NCBI GenBank assembly: GCA_031082125.1
Contig: JAVHLM010000008.1
Span: 1-64,000 of the forward strand
DNA: 64,000 nucleotides
DNA from: Candidatus Eremiobacterota bacterium
GTDB taxonomy: Bacteria; Vulcanimicrobiota; CADAWZ01; Ess09-12
Direction: 5' to 3'
Positions within the stretch are counted from its first letter, which is position 1, and every line of letters starts with the position of its first letter. Of this stretch, positions 8,630 through 16,840 are shown in pieces. The position numbers and the translations under genes were made by a program. The notes below the pieces were generated by a model, which saw only the letters and a list, made by a program, of their open reading frames with translations, made no database searches and was not told the origin of the DNA.

Positions 8630-9113
8630 CTATGCGCTCGAAAATTTCAAGTTCCTCCTTGTCGTTGAATCCAGTAAATTCATTATTCTCTTAAAATTCA
8701 TCGCCAGGAACGTAAATACAACCTGAAATGCTACCTTGCGAATGCCTCTGAACCTCGTCCATCTGAGACCGTGAAACATCTTGTCTTCACCGAACTTCTG
8801 TTCTATCCTGTATCTCAAGGCCAGCCCCTTTTTGTAAAAAGGCTGAGCCTTGAGATTTTCCCAGTTTTCATTGAGCTTCTTGGATTTATGCTCCGTCCCA
8901 TGCTTTCTTATGGCAATAGCGGGGAATATACCGTGTTTCCCGCATAACCTGAATTTTACCCAGTGTGATGCCAATGCGCGGTGCACGCATAAGCACCCTG
9001 GGCACATCCTGATGGAGTCCCAGACCGACGAAGAACCGGGCAGGCATATTGTCTCTCACATAGTTCTCTGTCTGTTTGTCGCTTAAATTGGAGAGGAAAG
9101 AGAGAACGGTCAT
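8630..9113 (-). pseudogene. Degraded IS1182-like (DDE) transposase
   Basis: Two pieces in different frames of one minus-strand transposase. The first, from ATG 9113, reads FLSNLSDKQTENYVRDNMPARFFVGL, the typical N-terminal part of IS1182/IS5-family DDE transposases. The second, ending at 8630, has the typical C-terminal signature (YRIEQKFGEDKMFHGLRWTR, then KVAFQVVFTFLAMNFKRI). Only about 160 of an expected ~450-500 codons remain, the frame is shifted between the pieces, and the DDE core is gone, so it is inactive. No terminal inverted repeats could be paired with confidence. Confidence 0.75.
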
Positions 9114-9212
9114 TTTCAGTAATGCTGCGATAGGATAACCGTGGGGGCCGTACTCCTTTTCACCTGCGTTATCGTCAAATTTTCAAAAGAATTCGGGTCC
9201 ATGAAGGCTCTC

Positions 9213-9394
9213 TGCCTGTCCTGTGGAATCCGGAGCAGCCTGCGGAGTTCATGGCAAGAGCATCGGGCGCAAGCCGGCCGATCCTTTTGCCACTGTGTGA
9301 GCCCCGCAGGGGCGAGTTGTGGCAAAAGAGGCCGGCGAGCCCAGATGCACTCCAGGAATGGAGCCCAAGCTGCGGAGGATCCACAGGACAGGCA
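9213..9394. repeat. Nested long inverted repeat, ~182 bp
   Basis: The non-coding stretch 9114-9571 holds this structure. The outer 15-bp arms TGCCTGTCCTGTGGA (9213-9227) and TCCACAGGACAGGCA (9380-9394) are perfect. Inner arms GCCGGCC (9273-9279)/GGCCGGC (9330-9336) and CTTTTGCCAC (9284-9293)/GTGGCAAAAG (9319-9328) are also perfect. The centre is GCCCC-gca-GGGGC (9301-9313). It could be a MITE-like element or an old IS end; I see no credible gene in it. Confidence 0.65.
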
Positions 9395-9509
9395 CTTCAC
9401 AGGCTGCATGGCTGCAGGTTCCCCTATTTTTCGGAAGTCTGCATGTTGTGTCCAAAATCTCCCACAGGCATTTTCACCGCGAGTTATGCAGGGCTCTCAT
9501 CTTATCGTC

Positions 9510-9539
9510 TTTACTCTTCACCCTTTAAGGGTGTATAAT
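9510..9539 (+). promoter_or_regulatory. Promoter of second lipoprotein (TTTACT-N18-TATAAT)
   Basis: TTTACT (9510-9515) and TATAAT (9534-9539) are separated by 18 bp. The surrounding bases closely match the promoter of the first lipoprotein (5336-5364), so the two genes are probably expressed together. Confidence 0.7.
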
Positions 9540-9571
9540 ATATCTATCATATTGATGGGGGTGCGTGGATA

Positions 9572-11638
9572 GTGAAAAAATGGAATGTTCCCTTGGCTTC
9601 GGGATTTACTGCGCAGCTTGCCATATTCATGCTGTGCCTCTATATGGCGAGCCTCCTTGCCGGCGGATGCGGTGGAGGGGGAGGCGGCTCAAGCTCCGGA
9701 GGCGGCGGCTTCTGGGGAGGCGGAGCGAGAACCGCTAAAATGGAAATAACGGTACCCTTCCCCAAAAAGGGCACCGAGGGAATCGTGAAACTCCAGGGCG
9801 GTATTCCCGGGGGAAAAGAAGCGATCCTCATGCGTGAGATCCCCGCGGGGACCACGTACTTTGCCATCTATATCTATGAGCGCGGCACCACCGAGAACGC
9901 CGTGCCCCCCGTGCGTATCGACAAGCCCGCCACGGGTGACACGGCCACAGCCACTATCAACGGCGTACCCATCGGCTGGAAGACCATCAGGATCCTCGCA
10001 AGCAACGCCTCTAACGAGGCACTCGCCGAGTCCACCTTCGACGTTGACGTAGTCGCCGGCGACAATCCCGAGGTCACCATGGTGCTCACGCCTACCATGT
10101 CGCCCCTTGTTTCGCCTTCAATAATGCCCACGCCGACGCTCTCACCGTCGCCGTCACCGACACCATCACCATCGGAATCGCCGCAGCCGTCACCATCACC
10201 AACCTCATCGCCCGGAGGAGGAGGCGGTGGAGGAGGCACGTCCTACACCCCCAGCCTTTCAAATGTGAGCCCCACTACGATTGCCCCCGGTGATTTCATC
10301 ACTGTGACAGGCTCAAACTTCGGCGCGACAAGGGGCACACTCATCCCAAAAAGTAGCAGCAGCTATGTTCTCTTCGAGAAGATCTCTGACGGATCTTTTA
10401 TCTCTGCCTTTGCATATGCTTCGTGGAGCGATACTCAGATAGTATGTGCCTCACCCAGTCTCGTAGACGGAGAGAGTTATTGCGTTTCGGTAAATCGCGT
10501 GGTCGGGGGGGTCACTTACACCTCATCGTGCTTGGTCATCTCCTGCTCGGCTGTTGCTCCTTTACCTTCAATTGCAACCGTTACTGATCCGGCGAGTGCA
10601 GGGGGCGCAATCACTATCTCCGGCGCTAATTTTGGCGCCACCCAGGGTCAGGGATATGTGGGCCTGATCAGTGGAAGCAACCAGTCAATATCAGCTACCG
10701 TGAATTCATGGGCAACCGGAACGATAATCGTCATAGTGCCTTCCAATTTTACGAGCGGGAGCATGGATGTCTTCGTGCATGTGGCAGGAAGGGGAAATTC
10801 AAGCACATATACTGTCACGTTGAACACCGATCCTATCATCAACTACGCGAGCAAGATACCGTTACGAAACGGCATACAAATCCTCATTGCGGGCTCCAAC
10901 TTCGGCGCGGCTCAGGGTACTGGTTCAGCAACAATAAGCGGCAGCGGTACTTTGACAGTCAACTCCTGGAGTAATACCCAAATTCTGGCCACGCCATCCG
11001 GTCTCACTGTAAATACAAATGAGAGCATTACAGTGACAACAGACGGCGGCTTGACTTCTCTAGCCTTTCCTGTGCATGTTGACAACACCACCACCGATCC
11101 CACAATCACCACCACAAGACCATTATCGACATTAATTCCAGGTGAGCCTCTCCTCATCAATGGCACAAACTTCGGCGCTGTTCAGGGTGCCGGGACAGCC
11201 AAGGTGCAAGGCTATAACCTGACAGGCATAAGCTGGGGAGCCTCTAATATTACAGGGAATGTCCCTTCATCAGGCTTCGCTGCAGGTGAGGCGGTAGTTG
11301 TGCAGGTCACTGACAATTCAGGGCTCAAGGCAAATACCATGCCCTTCTCTATTTACAATCCCGCTACCGATCCTAAAATCACGAGCGCTCCCCAGAGCAT
11401 CTTATCTTCATCGACAGGCCCATTGACGCTCACAGGCACCAACTTTGGTACAATTTCTGGCTCAATATTCATCTTGGACGGTACTACAGCCGTTGTCACT
11501 CCCTGCACTGTCTCTGCATGGAATGACACTTCGGTAACCTTCACACTTAATTCTTCAATTGGTTTTACGGGAACATTCTATATCTGGTTTATCACGGACG
11601 GGGGCAAAGAAGCCATACAGACTCTCACGTCCATTTAG
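9572..11638 (+). CDS. Surface lipoprotein with IPT/TIG Ig-like repeats
   Basis: Predicted outer-membrane lipoprotein, 688 aa. The signal peptide ends in LLAGGC (Cys33), the same position as in the first lipoprotein, then a Gly/Ser tract. Residues ~45-165 are the shared anchor-proximal domain (VPIGWKTIRI). A Pro/Ser/Thr-rich stalk follows (~residues 175-215; repeated SPSPTPSP), then poly-Gly. The remainder holds five IPT/TIG domains, each marked by (T/S)GxNFGAxxG, e.g. ITVTGSNFGATRG and LLINGTNFGAVQG. GTG start behind the conserved promoter. IPT/TIG domains are common in surface adhesins and carbohydrate-binding proteins; the ligand is unknown. It is related to the first lipoprotein only in the N-terminal third. 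Confidence 0.82.
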   Translation: MKKWNVPLASGFTAQLAIFMLCLYMASLLAGGCGGGGGGSSSGGGGFWGGGARTAKMEITVPFPKKGTEGIVKLQGGIPGGKEAILMREIPAGTTYFAIYIYERGTTENAVPPVRIDKPATGDTATATINGVPIGWKTIRILASNASNEALAESTFDVDVVAGDNPEVTMVLTPTMSPLVSPSIMPTPTLSPSPSPTPSPSESPQPSPSPTSSPGGGGGGGGTSYTPSLSNVSPTTIAPGDFITVTGSNFGATRGTLIPKSSSSYVLFEKISDGSFISAFAYASWSDTQIVCASPSLVDGESYCVSVNRVVGGVTYTSSCLVISCSAVAPLPSIATVTDPASAGGAITISGANFGATQGQGYVGLISGSNQSISATVNSWATGTIIVIVPSNFTSGSMDVFVHVAGRGNSSTYTVTLNTDPIINYASKIPLRNGIQILIAGSNFGAAQGTGSATISGSGTLTVNSWSNTQILATPSGLTVNTNESITVTTDGGLTSLAFPVHVDNTTTDPTITTTRPLSTLIPGEPLLINGTNFGAVQGAGTAKVQGYNLTGISWGASNITGNVPSSGFAAGEAVVVQVTDNSGLKANTMPFSIYNPATDPKITSAPQSILSSSTGPLTLTGTNFGTISGSIFILDGTTAVVTPCTVSAWNDTSVTFTLNSSIGFTGTFYIWFITDGGKEAIQTLTSI

Positions 11639-11774
11639 CAGGAATCGACCTGGAAGGGCTTCTTGCTTGAAAGGGCTGAGGACTGTATTTTACCTGCAGT
11701 GACAGGGGAGTTGCACTACGCGCGGCTCTCCTTTTGTTTGTCGAAATCCGGGGCTCTCCCAACGGGGCATTCAC

Positions 11775-13127
11775 TCACTCCAGAAGCAGCCCCGCCAGGA
11801 TCATCGCCCCCTGGAGCTTCACCTGTTCTGCCAGGGGGAGCACCCGGTACGTCATCCTTTTTTCATACTCATTCCATGCCTTCTCAAAATCCCTCTCAAA
11901 TCCAGCCCGCGCCTTAAGAGCCTTTACATCTCCGAGGCCCTGGAGCCTCCTCATCGCCATGAGGCTCAGCATGACCTGATCATGAAACCTCCCGAGGAAA
12001 AGGCTGTACAGGTGGCGCATGGCAGCCTTCTTCCCCTCGAAGCGCCCGAGCGATCCGCGGAGAGCCTTGATCTCACCGGGCTCCCTCGCGAGCATGAACT
12101 CATAGTAGTCATGCCAGAAGGCATTCTCCCCTGTCACGGCATATTCCCTGAGGCTCTCCCACAGGCTCACCATCGCCGAAAGCGTTTTCTCCTTATGGCG
12201 TATTATCTCTTTCCAGTAGTCCACCAGGGAGAACTCAGTCTCCTCGTTGCAGTTGAACTCCTCGTCAACGAGAAAAGGGAGCTCGGCGATGAGGGCAAGC
12301 TTTGCGCCGCGGCATCTCTTCATATACTGGATCAGGGACATCTTCACTTTGCGCCCCATCTCAGGATTGTCCCTGTAGTACTCGCTCATGTCCTCGTGGC
12401 GGGAGGAGGTGAGGAAGCCGGGAGCGAGCTTCCTGATGCCGTAGAGGCCATGAAGGTCGGCATCATCCATTGCAAGGCCGGACTCAGAGGCCCTTTCCCT
12501 CAGGAAGCCCATTATGGGCGCAAAATCAGCGCATTCGTCAGCCTCGATGAGGAAGACGGCGCCGCCCAGCACATGGGTCGTGTGGAGGGAGGCAAAATAC
12601 TCCGTTGAGGGCAGCCCGTCCACATAACGCTTGAACGCCTCCACCTCGGGCCTCATCTGCTGCTCCTCGAAAAGGGGGATCCCGTGCTCCACATCCTGTG
12701 CGGGGTCATTCTGGCGGTAGCGGTATAGGGTATACTCCCTGTAGGAATAGGGGCCTTTCATCCAGCGCCAGTTGAGGTCAGTCCCGTCGGGATCAAGCTG
12801 TGGAATGAAGCAAAAAGTGCAGTCCGCCATGAAGCCCCTTTGCTGAAGGTCTGCAAGCTCACCTGCCAGAACAAGGAGCGTCACGGTGCCCGTGGGCTCA
12901 TCGGCGTGGCTCCCGGCCGCGGCCACGATTACCCGGGGCCCCTTCCCCGCCTCAAGGGCAAAGATATCCCGGCCCCGCCTTGAAAGGCCGATTCTTATCC
13001 CCCGGACGCCTCTCCTCCCCAGCGCTTCTATCCTCGAAGGCATTTCGTCGGGGTGGACAAAGTGCAGATCCCTCTCATCCCAGGTGATCTCTGAGAGTAT
13101 TGCGGTGAGCTCAGTAAAATTGGCCAT
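11775..13127 (-). CDS. M14-family zinc carboxypeptidase
   Basis: Metallopeptidase expected to cleave C-terminal residues or peptide cross-links. The M14 zinc motif HxxE is present as SHADEP (His74, Glu77), followed by PQLDPDGTDLN, the usual conserved Asn/Arg-region strand. A His-rich third-ligand strand is seen at ASLHTTHVLGG, and a candidate catalytic Glu at ALIAELPFL. No signal peptide is seen, so it may act in the cytoplasm, although many M14 enzymes are exported. Length 450 aa. It converges on the second lipoprotein. Its last ten codons recur as a remnant at 8438-8472. Confidence 0.82.
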   Translation of the reverse strand: MANFTELTAILSEITWDERDLHFVHPDEMPSRIEALGRRGVRGIRIGLSRRGRDIFALEAGKGPRVIVAAAGSHADEPTGTVTLLVLAGELADLQQRGFMADCTFCFIPQLDPDGTDLNWRWMKGPYSYREYTLYRYRQNDPAQDVEHGIPLFEEQQMRPEVEAFKRYVDGLPSTEYFASLHTTHVLGGAVFLIEADECADFAPIMGFLRERASESGLAMDDADLHGLYGIRKLAPGFLTSSRHEDMSEYYRDNPEMGRKVKMSLIQYMKRCRGAKLALIAELPFLVDEEFNCNEETEFSLVDYWKEIIRHKEKTLSAMVSLWESLREYAVTGENAFWHDYYEFMLAREPGEIKALRGSLGRFEGKKAAMRHLYSLFLGRFHDQVMLSLMAMRRLQGLGDVKALKARAGFERDFEKAWNEYEKRMTYRVLPLAEQVKLQGAMILAGLLLE

Positions 13128-13253
13128 TCCTTCAACCTGCCTCTTTAAAATGCCACTGCCTCCCTTTAGTTCTTTGCCGCCACGGGTGAGAGTTCCTCTT
13201 ACGGCGCCTCCTCGGAAAAGGAAAAAAGAGCGCTGAGCAAGAAACTAGGAACA

Positions 13254-15434
13254 ATGCGGCACCCGGCACTGAAGAACCGCCCCTTTCCCCCCGCCCTCTT
13301 CGCGGTCTTTGCGCTGCTTGTGCTGGGGATCTTTTTTATAGGTTTTCTTTCCTATACCCATGTCAAGTCAGTGACAGAGCGGGATGCGGAGAAAGACCTC
13401 ACGGCCATTGCAAACCTCAAAGTGACGGAAATAACCCGGTGGCGCAATGAGCGCATTGATGACGCGCGGATGGCCGCAGCCTCCCTTGCTTCTCTCGGCC
13501 AAGACCTGCCTCCCCTCACTCAATCCGCTTCACCTGAAGCAGCCCGGAAAACCGAAGAGATCCTGACACTCTACAAGAACATCTACAGATACAATCATGT
13601 TTTTCTCACAGACACCTCCGGAACAGTTATCGCAAAGGCTGACTCTGCCGAAACAAGGCTCGAGGAAGAGGAAAAAGCTGCGCTTTCAAGGGTGCTTGGC
13701 TCCGGCGGGGCCGTATTCTCGGACTTTTACCGCCAGGGAAAAGAGGGCGAAATCTTTCTTGACGCCGCGGCGCCTGTCATGCAGGGAGATGATAAGAAAG
13801 CGTCCTTTGCCGGCGTCATATTCCTGCGCATCTATGCCCAGGAGATCTTCCCCTTCATCCAGTCATGGCCCACGACAAGCACGACAGCCGAGACGCTTCT
13901 TGTCAGGAAGGAGGGAGAAAATGTCCTGTTCCTTAACGAGCTGCGCCACAGAGAGAACACGGCGCTCTCACTCCACCTCTCCGCAGGCAGCGGGGAGCTC
14001 CCTGCTGCCATGGCAGTCCGGGGAATACAAGGAACAGTGAAGGGGAAAGATTACCGGGGCACCGATGTGCTTGCCGCCATAACCCCAGTGCCCGACTCGC
14101 CGTGGTATCTTGTGGCAAAAATGGACTCAAGCGAGATCCTCAGCCCTCTCAAGGCACGCCTTTACACCAGCATTTTCACAGGCATCATGCTCATCATCGC
14201 CTCGCTCCTCGGCATCCTGCTCCTCTGGGAAAGGCGGGAGGCCCGCTTTGTCTTGAGCCAGTCGAAGATGGAGAGCGAGCGCAGTCGGGCAGGAGAAGCC
14301 CTGCGGGAGCGCGAGGCGCTCCTCTCAACGGTCTTTGATAACCTCCCTGTGGGCATCTGGATCCTTGACCAGAGGGGAACGATCATTTTCGGCAATCCCG
14401 CGGGCAGGAAAATATGGGCCGGGGCCCTTTACATCAATGTTGAAGAGTTCGGGGAATACAAGGGATGGAAGCGTCCTTCGGGAGAGCCCATAGAGCCCGA
14501 GGAATGGACAGCCGCGCGGGCATTCAGGAAAGGTGAGTCCATTATTGATGATGAAATCGAGATCGCGTGCTTTGACGGCACCAGGAAGATAATCCTTGAC
14601 TCGGCACTGCCACTGCTCGACGAACAGGGAAAGATTTCAGGCGTAGTCGTGGTAAACCAGGACATCACGGAGCGCGTCCGCATTGAAGAGAAGATAAAGA
14701 AGCTCAATGAGGAGCTTGAGGAGCGCGTCAGGGAGCGCACCATGGAGCTTGAGGCATCAAACAGGGAGCTCGATGCCTTCGCCCACTCGGTCTCCCACGA
14801 CCTGCGGTCCCCTCTGCGCGGCATTGACGGGTGGAGCCTGGCACTGATAGAGGACTATGGAAGCGCTCTCAACGAGGAAGGGAGGCAGTACCTCATGCGC
14901 GTAAGGTCAGAGACACAGCGCATGGGGCAGCTTATCGATGCGCTCCTTCAGCTCTCCCGCGTCACCCGGGCCGACATAAGCCACGAGAAGATCAGCCTGA
15001 GCGCCATTGCGTCGGCACATATGGACAGCCTGCGCGAAAGGGACCGCAGCCGCCGCGCAGTGACAATCATTGCCCCCGGCCTTACCGTGGAAGGAGATGA
15101 CAGGCTCCTCACTATTGCCCTCTTAAACCTCCTCGACAATGCCTGGAAATTCACCGGGAAATGCGATGAAGCGCTCATTGAGGTGGGCAAAGAGGAAAAG
15201 AGCGGCAAAACCGTCTATTTTGTCAGGGACAACGGGGCAGGCTTCGACATGGCCTATGCCGGGAAGCTTTTTGCACCCTTTCAGCGCCTGCACCGCCCAT
15301 CACATTTCCCCGGGACCGGCATCGGGCTCGCCACGGTGAAGCGCATCATCACCCGCCACGGAGGGGACATCTGGGCTGAGTCTGAGCCGGAGAAAGGCTC
15401 TGCCTTCTTCTTCACGCTATGGGAAAGGCCATGA
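13254..15434 (+). CDS. Membrane sensor histidine kinase (extracellular sensor, PAS, HisKA, HATPase)
   Basis: Sensor kinase, 726 aa. TM1 is at residues ~14-36, an extracytoplasmic sensor domain (Cache-like by layout) at ~40-300, TM2 at ~303-326, then PAS (~residues 350-475, starting TVFDNLPVGIWILDQ). A coiled coil follows, then the HisKA H-box SHDLRSPLRG with phospho-acceptor His515. The ATPase domain shows N box NLLDNAWKF, G1 DNGAGFD and G2 GTGIGLATV. These are all the residues needed for autophosphorylation. The response regulator gene begins 24 bp downstream, so they form a two-component pair. The start is ATG 13254 behind AGGAACA. The signal is unknown. Confidence 0.9.
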   Translation: MRHPALKNRPFPPALFAVFALLVLGIFFIGFLSYTHVKSVTERDAEKDLTAIANLKVTEITRWRNERIDDARMAAASLASLGQDLPPLTQSASPEAARKTEEILTLYKNIYRYNHVFLTDTSGTVIAKADSAETRLEEEEKAALSRVLGSGGAVFSDFYRQGKEGEIFLDAAAPVMQGDDKKASFAGVIFLRIYAQEIFPFIQSWPTTSTTAETLLVRKEGENVLFLNELRHRENTALSLHLSAGSGELPAAMAVRGIQGTVKGKDYRGTDVLAAITPVPDSPWYLVAKMDSSEILSPLKARLYTSIFTGIMLIIASLLGILLLWERREARFVLSQSKMESERSRAGEALREREALLSTVFDNLPVGIWILDQRGTIIFGNPAGRKIWAGALYINVEEFGEYKGWKRPSGEPIEPEEWTAARAFRKGESIIDDEIEIACFDGTRKIILDSALPLLDEQGKISGVVVVNQDITERVRIEEKIKKLNEELEERVRERTMELEASNRELDAFAHSVSHDLRSPLRGIDGWSLALIEDYGSALNEEGRQYLMRVRSETQRMGQLIDALLQLSRVTRADISHEKISLSAIASAHMDSLRERDRSRRAVTIIAPGLTVEGDDRLLTIALLNLLDNAWKFTGKCDEALIEVGKEEKSGKTVYFVRDNGAGFDMAYAGKLFAPFQRLHRPSHFPGTGIGLATVKRIITRHGGDIWAESEPEKGSAFFFTLWERP

Positions 15435-15458
15435 TTACGGAAATTGAAAGGAGACGCC

Positions 15459-15902
15459 ATGGATCAAAAAACCATCCTTCTTGTGGAGGACAACGAGAGC
15501 GATATAGGGCTCACCAGGAGAGCCCTCGAAAAGCACCACATCGGGAACAGGCTCGTCGTGGCCGAGGACGGGCAGGATGCCCTCGACTATCTCTTCGGGA
15601 CAGGTCCCCATGGCGGCAGGGACACATCCCTCATGCCGACACTCGTGCTGCTTGACCTGAAGCTCCCCAAGATGGACGGTCTTGAGGTGCTCAGGCGCAT
15701 CAGGGCCGACAGCAGGACAAAACGGCTCCCCGTGGTGATCCTCACCACCTCGAGCGAGGAGCAGGACGTGGCGGAAAGCTATGACCTGGGCGCAAACAGC
15801 TATATAAGAAAACCAGTGGACTTCACGCAGTTTGCGGAATCAATAAGACAGCTCGGCCTTTACTGGCTGGTGCTCAATGAGCCGCCGCCTTCCGAGGTAT
15901 AA
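15459..15902 (+). CDS. CheY/Rcp1-like single-domain response regulator
   Basis: Stand-alone receiver domain, 147 aa. Acidic pocket VEDNESD near residues 9-15, phospho-acceptor Asp66 in VLLDLKLPKMDG, a switch Thr in ILTTSSEE, and the conserved Lys in YIRKPVDF. The run EDGQDALDYLFG is typical of Rcp1-type regulators paired with phytochrome-like or other PAS kinases. I chose ATG 15459 because AAAGGAGA lies just upstream; a TTG 15 bp earlier would include the Shine-Dalgarno in the coding region. There is no output domain, so it probably acts by protein contact or phosphotransfer. It is the partner of the kinase at 13254. Confidence 0.92.
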   Translation: MDQKTILLVEDNESDIGLTRRALEKHHIGNRLVVAEDGQDALDYLFGTGPHGGRDTSLMPTLVLLDLKLPKMDGLEVLRRIRADSRTKRLPVVILTTSSEEQDVAESYDLGANSYIRKPVDFTQFAESIRQLGLYWLVLNEPPPSEV

Positions 15903-15913
15903 AGGCTCCCGTA

Positions 15914-16819
15914 TCATAGTATCGTCTTACCGAAGGCCGAATGGGCCAGCTCCACGGCAAGCTCTGCTGACTTGTTGCCGTTATCCAGGATGGGGTTCAC
16001 TTCCACGACGTCCATTGAGGTCATCTTCCCTGTCTCGGCTATCATCTCCATAACCAGGTGCGCCTCGCGGTACGAGAGTCCGCCCCGGACCGGCGTGCCC
16101 ACACCGGGGGCATAAAGGGGATCGACGCTGTCCACGTCAAAACTCACGTGAAGGTAATCCACGCTCCGGGAGAGGGAGGCAAGAGCGCGCTCCATCACGC
16201 GGTGCATTCCCAGGCGGTCCACATCCTCCATGGTATAGACCGTCACCCCATGGCCGGCAATAAGGCTTCTTTCCCCGCCGTCAACCGTTCTGACCCCCAT
16301 GATGACCAGGTGCTCCGGAGCAATCTTCGGGAAGCTCCCCGCCACTGAAGCGAGTCTTGCCGGCCCAAGACCAGTCACCACCGCGGCAGCCATGCCGTGA
16401 ATATTCCCGGAAGGCGACGTCTCCGGCGTGTTGAAATCTCCATGGGCGTCAATCCAGAGAACTCCCGCAGATCTGCCGATCTTTCTGCAGTATGCGGCTA
16501 TTCCGCTGATCGAGCCGATTGATATGGAGTGGTCGCCTCCCAGTATGAGCGGAAAATGGCGCTTTGCCAGGATTGCCTCGGTTTTTCCCGCAAGAAGCCC
16601 CGCCACTCTTGCAATCTCGGGGAGGTACCGGGCCCGCTGATCGAAAATGCGCTGGCGCTCCTGGATTTTCACCGGGAGATCACCCAGGTCAGCAACAGAG
16701 TGGCCGAGGGAGCGGAGCTTTCCAGAGACGCCGGCTATGCGGAGTGCCGAGGGACCCATGTCAACGCCTCTCCTCCCCGCGCCGAGATCAATAGGGACCC
16801 CAAGAAGATCAATATCCAC
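15914..16819 (-). CDS. rocF: Arginase
   Basis: Converts arginine to ornithine and urea. All manganese-site motifs of the ureohydrolase family are present: GGDHSIS, DAHGDFN, SFDVDSVDP and the C-terminal EVNPILD. Length 301 aa is normal for bacterial arginases. The start is GTG 16819 with AAAGGA upstream. It lies 21 bp after selB on the same strand and so may be read from the selB transcript. Ornithine made here could feed polyamines, complementing the agmatine route at 46.6-48.6 kb. Agmatinase is the closest alternative, but the overall match (N-terminal LLGVPIDLGAGRRGVDMGP) is arginase-like. Confidence 0.92.
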   Translation of the reverse strand: MDIDLLGVPIDLGAGRRGVDMGPSALRIAGVSGKLRSLGHSVADLGDLPVKIQERQRIFDQRARYLPEIARVAGLLAGKTEAILAKRHFPLILGGDHSISIGSISGIAAYCRKIGRSAGVLWIDAHGDFNTPETSPSGNIHGMAAAVVTGLGPARLASVAGSFPKIAPEHLVIMGVRTVDGGERSLIAGHGVTVYTMEDVDRLGMHRVMERALASLSRSVDYLHVSFDVDSVDPLYAPGVGTPVRGGLSYREAHLVMEMIAETGKMTSMDVVEVNPILDNGNKSAELAVELAHSAFGKTIL

Positions 16820-16840
16820 AGGTGCTTTTCCTTTCCCCCC

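Noticed and set aside
9116-9572. Overlapping ORFs in the inverted-repeat region
   Set aside because: Several frames are open only because the DNA is palindromic; products are Cys/Arg-rich without domains or ribosome-binding sites.
15444-15458. TTG start of the response regulator at 15444
   Set aside because: It would place the AAAGGAGA ribosome-binding site inside the coding sequence; ATG 15459 fits the family N-terminus.
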